DNA from: Marchantia polymorpha subsp. ruderalis
Taxonomy: Eukaryota; Streptophyta; Marchantiopsida; Marchantiales; Marchantiaceae
NCBI GenBank assembly: GCA_037833965.1
Contig: AP031354.1
Span: 17,152,001 to 17,216,000 of the forward strand
Direction of reading: 5' to 3'
Length of the DNA stretch: 64,000 nucleotides
Part shown: positions 11,381 through 21,196 of the stretch, piece by piece
Position numbering within the stretch: position 1 is the first letter of the stretch
How the letters are laid out: every line of letters begins with the position of its first letter
Made by a program: the position numbers and the translations under genes
Notes under the pieces: model-generated
Database searches by the model: none
What the model saw: the letters and a program-made list of their open reading frames with translations, nothing else
Told to the model about the DNA's origin: nothing

Positions 11381-13583
11381 AATTAGAGGACCAATAACGT
11401 TAGCCATGAGAGTTTCATGTCGTTTGAGAAGCCCTCACTTTTCATATGAAAGGAGGCTTTGCCTTGGCCATGAGCTTGTTGATGCTGTAGATCTGGTGGT
11501 GGACCAAGGAATCTACTCAAGCATCACTCCGAGTCTTTGATCATGGCACAAGATGATAATGGGCTCCCGAGATCTGAATTTCTACAGAGGCGCACATACT
11601 GTTGATCATTCCATCCAGATTTGTGTATCCAGTAGCGGTAATCTAGATCTCGTTCATGCAGTTGTTAGGTAGACTCGGAAAAATCTTTCAGCAGGACCAT
11701 ACAACATTCTCCCACGAAGATTATCTGCAAAAGTAAGTTAAGGCGATGAACGGGTAACGACCAAAAGACAATGGGGTTGCAAAAAGACAGTGGGGTTTCT
11801 AGGTCGTTCGATCGATCCGAGGATCGAGAATCAAATGCCTGCCAGTTCTTGCAAACAGACTAAAATCTTCAGCCTTATTTGACAGCGGTTGGCCTATGCT
11901 ACACGCGTAATTCCGGAAGGTGCACGCCGCGACAAATAACCTCCAAACGGATCGGATCCATCGCATAATTGACAGTAAAATGGATATAGAACGGAGGCAC
12001 CGGACTGGACAGGCGAGGGCGAGGCATGACTACGCTTGCGGTGGACGAGAAGGACAGGCACAAATCAGTTTTCCGAAATTATTAGGCCTGTCCCCTGAAT
12101 TACGTGGCGTTTAGACGGAGAAGGAGCCGGGACGGCCCTTCCCTGCTCCTGCAGCGGACCAGCAGCAGGAGGAGGTGATTTGGATGCGAAGTCCCATCGC
12201 TCATGGATCGAACTGCCAAGACCCCTTCCCCTCTGCGTGCCCGGAACCATGCACCCTCGCAGGTAAACTCGCAACTGCGGAATTGCGGAAATGCGCAAAT
12301 GCGGAAATTCCCACATCGACAAAAACGTGGGAATGATTCCCACCTTCCACCTCCGCCTCTCGCTCGCTCCGCGTCACATCCCAACAGTAGGTTCTACGAC
12401 GAGCCGGGGCCCTGGACTCCACGATGATCGAAAGAGACCGCGCAGAAAGGTTCTTCTTACAATGATCATTTTCCAAACCGCCTGCCGCGCTCCTCCTGCT
12501 AAATTCGAAGCTTCCACGAACATCGGCCATCACTTCCGAACTGCACTCGGCTCACCAATGCGGTCGCCCGTATCGTACTCCTCCAGGCTTTCCTCCGATA
12601 ACCGGAACCTCCGATATCCACCGCCCGCCAAGAGATCGCCCGTTTCCTCCGATACCCGGAGATCCACCGCCCGCCAAGAGCTCCCACTTTCGTGCTCCGA
12701 TGTCCTGTCAGAGCCCGTCGGCCTCGCCGTCTATCCGGGCGCTCCCGTGTCCGCCTCCAGATTTAGCCGCGGTTAGAGGCGTAGCGGCGGAGCTTTCGTC
12801 CGCTTCTCGACCTCCAGAGCAGCGTAGTCAAACGGCCCTGGACTCCACGATGATCGAAAGAGACCGCGCAAAGGTTCTTCTAAGTTGTCGACTCTGCTCG
12901 AGTTGCGCCTTTGCTTCCTTTCGACGTATATTTTCACACTTTCAACTGCAACTACAATTAGACTACTTCTACGTATCAATTTTGGTACGAAACACTTCTT
13001 CATAGTTTCTGTAGTTTATCTGGACACAAACCTCATCGCCCGCATAACCATCTTGACTGTACTCTTTTTTGCAATTATAGACTGCCAGATTGATTGGGAA
13101 GAGAGAACTTTAGGGACCAAGCGAGAAATTAGTGTGGATACATCGAATAGTGCCGGCTTGATTTTTTAACTGACTCTAAAACATATTAGCGCGCACAAAA
13201 AACGAGGAATTAAGCGATTATTGTGGAGAGCTGAAGCGACGAATAATGACAATTAACTCAGACGTGAACTAATTCGAGTTCAATAATGATCACCAATCAA
13301 ATATATAATAATTCATCTTTGATCCATGAAATATCAGATTTTTTACAAGTTATGACATACAGCTGCGTTGATTCTCCAAGACCTACTGCAAACTAATTGT
13401 GCGTTTCGAATTCTTGTGATCATATAGTCTGATACCCTAACCCTCAATCATCGCCGCTTTTTAAATACTCTTAATCTGAAGAATGGAATTTACGCATACA
13501 CTAATTAGGCTACCTTGTTTAACTTACCACGCTGGGGTTAATGTCTAACCTTTGTGTAGCGTTTTCTTCGAACTTTGTAAACT
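11381..13583. other. Intergenic region with GC-rich block (12.1-12.9 kb), U1
   Basis: A GC-rich island sits in otherwise AT-rich DNA. Overlapping ORFs on both strands (12201-12533 minus, 12291-12776 plus and others) reflect base composition and do not agree between copies. A 47-49 bp direct repeat (ggccctggactccacgatga…) occurs at 12408-12456 and 12834-12880. A tandem doubling of a ~50 bp motif around 12587-12680 is present in U1 but single in U2, while U2 instead doubles gagcagcgtagtcaaacgg near 41920-41957. A minor hairpin, gtgggaat/attcccac, lies near 12327-12345. Confidence 0.6.
12408..12456. repeat. Direct repeat flanking the GC-rich block, left copy
   Basis: About 47-49 bases beginning ggccctggactccacgat recur at 12834-12880 in the same orientation, about 426 bp apart. 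U2 has the same pair near 41550-41598 and 41949-41998, so the pair predates the duplication. It could mark an internal duplication or the ends of an old insertion; no transposon hallmarks were seen. Confidence 0.75.
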
Positions 13584-13592
13584 AAACCCTAA
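13584..13592. promoter_or_regulatory. Telo-box (AAACCCTAA) upstream of the RH1/DDX51 copy in U1
   Basis: A perfect AAACCCTAA lies about 320 bp upstream of the helicase ATG. A second CCCTAACCCT motif occurs near 13435. Telo-boxes are known in plant promoters of translation and ribosome-biogenesis genes, which fits an RH1/DDX51 gene. In U2 the equivalent site (near 42705) reads aaactctaaa and is lost, although U2 carries the longer gene copy. Confidence 0.5.
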
Positions 13593-13904
13593 ACCCCGAG
13601 CCTGTGTCAGGGATGCAGTCAACGCCTCTCTGAAATCTGAAAACATGTCGTTGCTGCTTTTTTTCCGATTTCGCTCGGATTACGCTCGGATCACGTCTCG
13701 AAATTGTCAGTGAAGTAGACATCAGATTATTCATGTGCTCCACGTGCGGACATTTTGCGGAGCTTGGCGCAGAAGAGTATGGGACGTCTGTGTGATAGAG
13801 ATTCGTGAGAAGGGTTCAGTTTTCTTCTCACATGGTTCGTCTAGATGTGCGCGAGCAATTTTGCCCTGAAGATTAAATTCTTGCCTGCTGTTTAGGGGGC
13901 AACG

Positions 13905-15341
13905 ATGTTTCAGGTGGAGCGCTGGCTGGGAGAAAGTCGGAAGCGTGGATCTCCATTACTATTAGATCGTTTGAATGCCAGAGCTCGGGAGCGGGCTGCT
14001 CTGCTTCCGCTTAGAGAGAAAGCGGAAGGTTCTTCTCCAGGTGACAGGGAGAAAGTCTCGAACAAGGATTCTGATCCTGCACTGAGTAGAGATGAAAGCA
14101 AGGAGGGAGCCTCAGAGGTTGTGGTTGAGGAAGAATCTAATGCAGTGAGCGAAATTGAACCTCATACTGGGCGAAAAAAGCGATAGCAACATCAGAAACA
14201 CAAGGCAGAATTGGCAACCTTGATTGACCAGGAAGCTCCTGATTCTGCTATAAAGGTCAAAAAGCTCAAGAAGCTGAAAGTCTCGGATACGACTGAAGAA
14301 CATGTATTTCCTCTGGAAGCTCCTGCTTCTCCTGGAACGGAAGAACAGGAAAGGAAGGTGAACGATACTTTAACAAGTGAAGATAATATAGAGCGAGCGG
14401 AAGAGAATTATGCAGCCGACATCGACAGAAGTGTCCCGGAGCTGGTTGAATTTCAAGTGTCCAATTTGGAGAAGAAACGAAAGAAAGAAAAGAGGTTGAA
14501 GATACGAAGAGGGGGCAATCTGGAACCAGGTGATGAACTGGTTAACGCAAGAGGCGTATCTGGAGAAGTAAGTCATTTTTGCACAGTCTCAGTATTATCT
14601 TTATTCATTCATATCCTCAACCGGTGATCGAGAAAGAGATGCATAATTTCACAATTTGTCTGAAAAGGTGGATGTGATTGCAGATGGTGGCCCTTGGAAA
14701 CAGATCAATGAAGAGGAGCCTAACAGTAAGTCCCTAGGGGTTCCGGATGAGGAGGAGGAGCATGTAATTACAGAGAACACTGACGAGTTGAACGCACTCG
14801 GAGCGGACGATACTTCTCGGAATGAACCTGAATTTCCACAATTGAGAGGGATGTGGATAGAATCATGGGTCGTGATGTTAATTTGGTTCCAGCAGAGTCG
14901 CAAGACCACGGGCCGGTGTTGCCATGGATGCGTGATCCGCTTGATATTGATGCCTACAAGGCCACCTCCCCGAGACAAGTGCCTGGCTTGGACACCAGGT
15001 AGCCTTGCCGTCCGTCCGTTTGTAATCATCTTCTATCTGCCCGGCACTTGAAGTTTGTCTCGATGTCCAGCCGATGATTCTTGGTGCGTTTCGAGTTACA
15101 TTGCAGACTTCAAGATGCTTTCGATGCCAGGAATACAGTCGTTGTTTCCGGTACAGATGGCCGTGTGGCACGAGACTGTGGGCCCTGGTTTTAGCGAGCG
15201 AGATTTCTGTGTCAGCTCGCCAACAGGCAGTGGCAAAACACTATCTTACGCATTACCGATCGTCCAAAAGTTATCGTCTCGGGTGATTCGTCTTCTTCGA
15301 GTTCTCGTAGTGCTCCCGACCAGGGATCTAGCTGCGCAGGT
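13905..15341 (+). pseudogene. RH1: RH1/DDX51-type DEAD-box helicase, 5' half only (U1)
   Basis: This is the truncated U1 copy of the helicase described at 43021-47128. The first exon begins MFQVERWLGESRKR and shares with DDX51 the N-terminal LLxRLxxRARER pattern. Downstream, the Q-motif region (GIQSLFPVQMAVWHETVG), motif I (SPTGSGKT) and motif Ia (PTRDL) are recognisable. The gene then stops: right after the exon ending LAAQ, a ~3.5 kb segment present in U2 is missing, removing motifs Ib to VI. Exon 1 has a premature TAG at 14184-14186 where U2 has AAG. Two frame breaks are shared with U2. It cannot encode an active helicase; a short transcript is possible because promoter and first exons remain. 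Confidence 0.9.
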
Positions 15342-15348
15342 GAGAAAC
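15338..15348. other. Deletion junction inside the helicase gene (U1)
   Basis: The U1 text gcaggtgagaaactatcc joins the U2 donor region near 44468 (gcaggtgagg) to the U2 text near 48012 (cgaaagaaactatcc), with about two bases of shared sequence (ag). This fits end-joining loss of about 3.5 kb in U1. U2, which still has the exons, represents the older state. Confidence 0.85.
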
Positions 15349-17228
15349 TATCCAATTTGATGGACTGCAAACAAGATCATTAAGACAAACTAGTTACTCA
15401 AGCTGTGCGGAAATGGTTTCTTCCAAGTCTAGTCGCCATTCACGGTCGGGTAAAGTACAATTTCGAGGTGATTCAACATATCCAATTCTGTGAGTGGGGA
15501 GTCCCAACTCACAGAATTTCGTTTAGTCCCAACTTGGGACAAAACGAGATAGTTTAAGAAGGCAAACAATTGGAAGTCTCTCTGTCACTTGGCGCCGTGA
15601 AGCAGAACTTTGGGGGAGCTATGGGACACCCAGCCTAAGCCTCACTTTCTTACGTTGCTCCAAAATTGGGAAGTGAATGGCCGAGCTGTGGCAGAGGAAC
15701 AAGACAGGGCACATCGTGTGGCATCGGCAGCAGGACCCATTGATCGCTGGTAGCGAGTGCACGCGTGGTGTCCGAAAAGCGACCCGTTGCCGAACTCGCG
15801 CCCTACACGAAGACGGCAGGACACGAGCGAGCATGAGGGTAAAACACGAAGGCGCAGTCCACTGTCGACAAGCGACGGTGGGCATTTTTACCTCGTCCCA
15901 GGTGTCACTAGGGCTGGAGGCACGACCTCAAAGGGCATGTCCAGGTAGTGTTGGAGGCACAACCTCAGAGGTCATGCCCCAGGGCGAGGGTAGGCCTCGT
16001 TCGCATTCTTCCCTATAAGTACATTAACAAATACGCTAAATGTACGTATTGTAATACAGGCATGCCTTGTGACCTTGAGAGTGGGGCATGGGCATGCCTC
16101 AAAATGTTTTGACGTGCCTCCAACTCTAGTCCCAGGGTGATTCTCGTTCGCATATTTCCATGAATTCATAGATGTATGTACAAACAAATTAATATTTATA
16201 TCTATAACTTTTTAGCAATTTTATTTCTAAGAATGATTTATTTACGAGTAAATATATTTCTGAATACTGAAAAGTATATATCTGAATATGCTAAATGTAT
16301 TTAGTGTAATAAGTGCATGGACCATGCCTTTTGACCATGGACATGACTCAAACTAATTTGCTGTGCTTTCAATTTTAACTGGAGCGAGTATCAGCGGCCT
16401 CCTCCGCGAAGGATACTAGGGTCCCCAGCGAACCTCCACGTGGCCCTCGTACCCAGGCTGCCAACTGTAGTCGGAGACGGCGGGGAATGCGGGCTCGGAG
16501 TTTGGGGGGATGACGGGAGGGATCCTTTTATCCACACACCAGCGAGCAAAACAAGAGAATTCTCGAAGTCGTCGCCGAGTATCCGTGCCTGGTCTGTAGG
16601 ATTGGAGTAATAGGAAAATATTTTGAGGCAGGCCATACCCGTATTACACTACATACATTTAGCGTATTCAGAGATGTACTTCTACGAAAATAAAACAATC
16701 TTAGAAGTAAAATTCTAAGAATGTTTTATTTTTGTTTAAAATGGCTGAAAATTTTTAGATATATGTATTAATTTGTTTGTATGGAAGCATGCAAACGACG
16801 CACTCGCGCTGGTGCATGCCCTTTGATGCTGTGCCTCAAACCCTACTGGCCTGGCTTCCTGAGGCCATTCTACGACGTGCTTCGATTGGCTGTGGCTCGA
16901 GAGATTCACTGCGTCCGGGAGTCGGATGAGAATGAGTAGTTTTCGAATGTCACGACCAATGCTCACAATATTCGGCTGCCCCCTTCTTAATTCGACCTGA
17001 TCTGTACAGTTCAATTGACTGTTTCATATTTTCCACCTCCGAGGCGCATTTTGCGACTTCTCGTCGAGCTTTTGTTCCATAAGATTCTGTGACGATATGG
17101 TAACGATATAACGTGTAAACAGGAATACTTTTTTTGGAAGGGCGAGATCGAGATGGTCATCACCAGCTTGGAGGCAGACGCTGGATTCAATCACGGAGCG
17201 AAGCATTTGGAGAAATAACGATGGCTGC
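15349..17228. other. Intergenic DNA after the truncated helicase (U1)
   Basis: Shared with U2 48016-49694. It contains a quasi-palindrome (15484-15518, one mismatch; perfect in U2) and several short motifs around aggcatgcct. U1 and U2 differ by small rearrangements near 15920-16220. Short ORFs are not recognisable. I see no gene. Confidence 0.6.
15484..15518. repeat. Quasi-palindrome, 17-bp arms with one mismatch (U1)
   Basis: The arms aattctgtgagtgggga and tcccaactcacagaatt surround a single g. One position differs from perfect symmetry. The U2 counterpart at 48153-48187 is perfect. Confidence 0.85.
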
Positions 17229-17820
17229 CTAGCTCGTAGGCAGCAGCTGCGGCGGTGCGGCGTTAGCTTCACGTCGTACATGGTCCTCGAAAGCAGTTCC
17301 CGTTTCAGGCATAGCATCCTGCTCGTTTTCCACCGTTCGCCTTACCCATGGCTCTCCTGCATTACGCGTGCCTTCATCACATGAATCTGTACAGCTGAAC
17401 ATCTCTCGCTCTGGAGGTTCCGTGCAGGCGAATTCGTCACGGAATGGCGCTTCCAACGCCGTGAGCAGTATCTCAATCGCAGAAACTGACCTGAAAGAGG
17501 CCGTGGAGGTGCCAGTACAGAATCCAGCCGAGGAGCTCACGGAGGCCCCTTCGTGTCCGCTCCCTGATGTCTCCACGACCAGGACGCATGTTGCTCTGTT
17601 GCATCCTCTCGGATTGCTCCCAGAGTCCATACGGCATGCGAACGAAATTCGCAGTCCTTGTGACTCTATTCAGTGTACAGATAACTCTACCACCTTGCGT
17701 CACATGGTGCTCGGAGATGCCCGGCAATGGAAAAAAATCCAGGAACGAGTCATAGTCCAGCAGCTGAATTCACTTTATACAGTTGTTTTCAAAGTGGTGC
17801 TAACTCATATACAACTCTAG
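17229..17820. other. GC-rich block open on both strands, unrecognised (U1)
   Basis: A plus frame (17368-17820, 150 codons) and a minus frame (17630-17229, 133 codons, Ser/Thr/Glu-rich) overlap. U2 keeps both (49702-50307 plus, 50117-49695 minus) but adds 21 bp in a GAG-rich tract, in frame on both strands. No domain is recognised and I cannot tell which strand, if either, codes. The right part (from about 17690) belongs to a repeat that recurs near 30140-30300. Confidence 0.3.
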
Positions 17821-18566
17821 CTGGCCGGGCGCAATCTGCACGAGTCGGAGGACCTGTTTTCATAAACACTATGAAGAAGATTGCCACGGTTTAGAATGGT
17901 ACATGAATCGTATTTTCCATACGTCTGCGGACCATCGTCACAGTTTTGAATTGTTCATGAGCCGTATTTTCCCGACCATGTTCGGTATCAGTTCGCTCCC
18001 TGGACTATCCTTGTAGTAGAGTAGCCAAAAAGTCAATAATACCCAGTCACAAAAACGATGGACTTGTTCCTCCGTCTAAATCATTTCCGACGCCTTTGTC
18101 TCATTATGGTGATTTTGATTCGAAAAAGGAAGGCGGAATGGATATTGGGAAGACAGCTTGGAACGGTTATTGGGAAGACAGCTTGGCATCAGATCATATT
18201 TTACTTGGGCAGGCCATCTACTAGTAAAAGTTAGTTTAGAAAATTTGAAGACAACATGGATTCAGGACACATTTCTTCCCTGCTCCAATTCAGCTGCAGT
18301 TGCAATTCCCAGCCAGAAGTTCACAACATAATCTTCGCCTGAACAATACCTCCTTTAACCTGGAGTGGCTTCCTAGATCTTCTACCGGGAAGGGTTTAAG
18401 GATAGTAAGTGGTGGTCGATGACCTCCTGCAACTTACTGAAGTGGGCAGTGCTGAAGAAGAGATTTACTCCAAGTGCTATAGTGGAGACTAAAAACGTCT
18501 CTCGAATAATTTCACACATTTTCTTGTTTTGACTTTCTGTGAGTCCAGTTGGATCGGATAATTTTG
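17821..18566. other. Intergenic DNA leading into R3 (U1)
   Basis: Shared with U2 50308-51167. It carries one copy of the 63-bp segment (18238-18290) that is tandemly expanded in U2, and a separate local doubling of tattgggaagacagcttgg near 18148-18190. No gene is seen. Confidence 0.6.
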
Positions 18567-18842
18567 TTAAATTTGCACACTTAAAATGAATGAACCTGAA
18601 TACAGAAAAAGCATAATGAGTTCGTGGTGCTTAGATGACAGACTGTTCACCAGTTCAAACCTCACCACATCATCAATCTTGCCACCAGAAACAGGTCTGC
18701 TGCCCTTTCTGCGAGTCGTCACTGCCTTGCCAGGCACGACGATTAAAAAGAATTGCCTAGAATTCCCTAGCTTCAGTGAGCGAAATGTCTCAAATTGTGT
18801 ACTAAGGAAGACTTTCCCGTACCTGATCTCATCGTGCGCACA
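18567..18842 (-). repeat. R3 copy a: dispersed repeat with a conserved minus-strand frame (U1)
   Basis: Read on the minus strand, a frame of about 90 codons contains RPVSGGKIDDVVRFELVNSL and ends with TAA. Four copies exist in the window (this one, 51168-51440, 30498-30675 and 61132-61345), in two subfamilies. Differences between subfamilies in the core are conservative (V/A, F/L), and the frame stays open through the core in all four, which suggests a degraded exon of an old gene. No family is recognised. An alternative frame gives a Walker-A-like string by chance. Confidence 0.45.
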
Positions 18843-21196
18843 TGTAAGAACTTGTGGACCTCTACTAATGCAGACTCTAGATCAATCCTTTTGTAATTAA
18901 CTCCCATTCGCATAGAGTTTACAGCAGACAATTACGCTGCTTTTGAATCACATAATCTGTCACTCCTGACAGCAGTTCAAGAAAAAGCAGATAAATTGTT
19001 CTGATTGTTTCACAAATTGTACCGAGCACCCTGTTCAGACGAAAATCAGAAAGGACGACAGATTGGGCGCAACAAATCTAGCTAGCTGCAGTGACATATC
19101 TAAGAACTCATTCCGATTCTTACTTCTTTACCTCTTTCTCACAAACTCTGCACCATCCTCAACGTAAAACTGCAAAGTCTTTCTAATCACAGGTCAAACA
19201 ATCTGACCGAGGAGATCTGCGATGCTTGAATTCATGACGAGTGTTGCGAGTGACAGGTTAGGAAAGTCAACAACTTGAACACTGGATGTGGTCCTACCAT
19301 GCAGATATCCAACATTTAGTTTGACTTAACGTAGACTACAATTGTCAATAGAAAAGCACCGTTTTCTAAAATGCTAAACTGGCTCATTACAAGTAATCAA
19401 GTAATCGGCGTACATCTTTGTTTCGTTTGGGATACTTTTCTGGGTGGCTGGGTTGCACTTATCATGGAATTATTCACAGGTTGATGCAGAAAATCTTCAA
19501 TGAAACCTTGGACGTTAAGCGAAGAATTCAGAGAGATATTCCATGAGTAATTTACTGATAGTTTTTTGGTTGCATCTTTCCATGACGATTTGGTCTCTTG
19601 TCTTCATGGCATGTCCCTCACAAGTCTCAAGGAGGAGCCGAGGGAAGCCAAAGCTCGGAATTTCGCATTGGTGCGCAACAGCTCCTTTTGATCGTTCATC
19701 AACTTCCCAATGACATGTGTGTAATCGCGGATCTCGAGAGACAGCTGTAATAGACTTCGTGTCCCTGCTGCAGTTATTCCACATTAAAACGTAAAATCAA
19801 CACAACCCAGCCAAAGCATCCGCCAGTTTGAAAATGCTTTAAATAGAAAGTAGCAGAAGTGATGCTTTTACGTGAAAGCGGATAAATCTCCAGACGATGT
19901 TCTTCTGCGTGTCGCAGGCCACTGAGGAAGATTATTACATCTGAGTTTGAAGCGAGGAGGAGGCCAGCGGTCTTCAAAATGCTTATTTAAAATTCACCGT
20001 GAATGATGAGGATGAGAGGGATTGCCAGTAGGAACCAAGATCCTGAGAAGAATCCACTCGTGTGGATCGGCTTTGAATCCACATGGGCTATGGACAACTT
20101 ACGACAAAGCGACCATCATAATCCTTTGTCTGAAGCGACTACTCAGACTCTAGAGAAATTCTTTTCCAGTCACTCTGTAATCAACACCATCCTTCTAAGA
20201 CTGATCCGTTGCGTGCATCGATGAGAAAGAAGCTACCACTCCAACCTCCTAACTGAGCAGGTTGTCCAGCCGGTGTTCGTATGAATGGCCCCCGGCCGTG
20301 AGCCGGTGGAGGTTGCTTTAGTGGAAATTCTTACTTAAACTAATATGCTGGCATGTAGATGATTCTTGCTGCATGTTCAAGGAGTCATGGATGCAGACTC
20401 CTCGAATACACTATTCTCCTCGTCCAGATAGAAAGAATTTCTCTCATCGAAGCGAAACAACAGCAGAATTTATGTCACTTTTGAGAGTCATGGTTTCTTA
20501 GGTTTCCACTCCGTCCAGCATATGATACCTGAAGGCTCCATATGTTGATATTTTAAGCTCCACTTTGCCCCTGAATTTCGGAGCGAGTATGGATTTCACT
20601 AGTGAGTATTAACATTTATCTTAGAATGGCAACTACAGTAATTCCGCACCTGCATAACAATAAATTTGCATATCAGATCCGTTCAGAGATAAGGGTGATG
20701 GAAGGTTGTGATGTCATCAGTACCTTATTGGCAGCAATGAAGTAATCATCTTTCTGCGTAACATGTCTTGTGTACTTCTCATGGTGGCAAAATCAAGATT
20801 TGATGAAAATATTCATCGGTACATCTGATGGACCTCTGTGTCAACCTTTCACAGAAGTTTTCTAGATCTGATAACACGGCATCATTGTAGGAAGTGTGCT
20901 TAGCAATAGTAATGCTTACAATTAGTTTCTCATCCATTCTTAGATTGAAGGAGCTCATCATCCATCATGATGAGACTTGCAACAAGGCTTTCTTAAAAGT
21001 TTTTCCTCAGAGTGAAACTTTATAGTTTAGCCAAAATCTGAACTTCTTCAGAAACATGTATGTGCGATTGACATGATTGCATAGATTATACAAGACTTGT
21101 ACAAGTGAAAACTCTGAAGGAAGATCTTGCAGAGGATCATAATGCATGAGTGTCTAAACATATGCTTGTCATTTGCATCATGACATTCTAACCTCT
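18843..21196. other. 3' flank of the TORNADO1-like gene (U1)
   Basis: Very similar to U2 51441-53814, more so than the neighbouring gene. It presumably contains the 3' untranslated region of the minus-strand gene. A minus frame at 19784-19515 (89 codons) is open in both copies but not recognisable. A GC-rich patch (20260-20320) was inspected for tRNA or snoRNA features and none was convincing. Confidence 0.55.

Noticed and set aside
12201-12776. Overlapping ORFs of 110-169 codons in the GC-rich block
   Set aside because: Open on both strands because of composition; lengths and ends differ between U1 and U2.
13430-13600. Interstitial telomere remnant (CCCTAACCCT, AAACCCTAAACCCC)
   Set aside because: Only one or two repeat units are present, next to a ribosome-biogenesis gene; a telo-box promoter element is simpler.
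18790-18842. Walker-A-like string (SGTGKSSLV) on the minus strand in R3
   Set aside because: It lies in a different frame from the conserved R3 peptide, is followed closely by a stop and has no Walker B or other NTPase motif.
20220-20330. tRNA or box C/D snoRNA
   Set aside because: Short matches to C and D box cores occur by chance; no cloverleaf or correctly spaced box pair was found.
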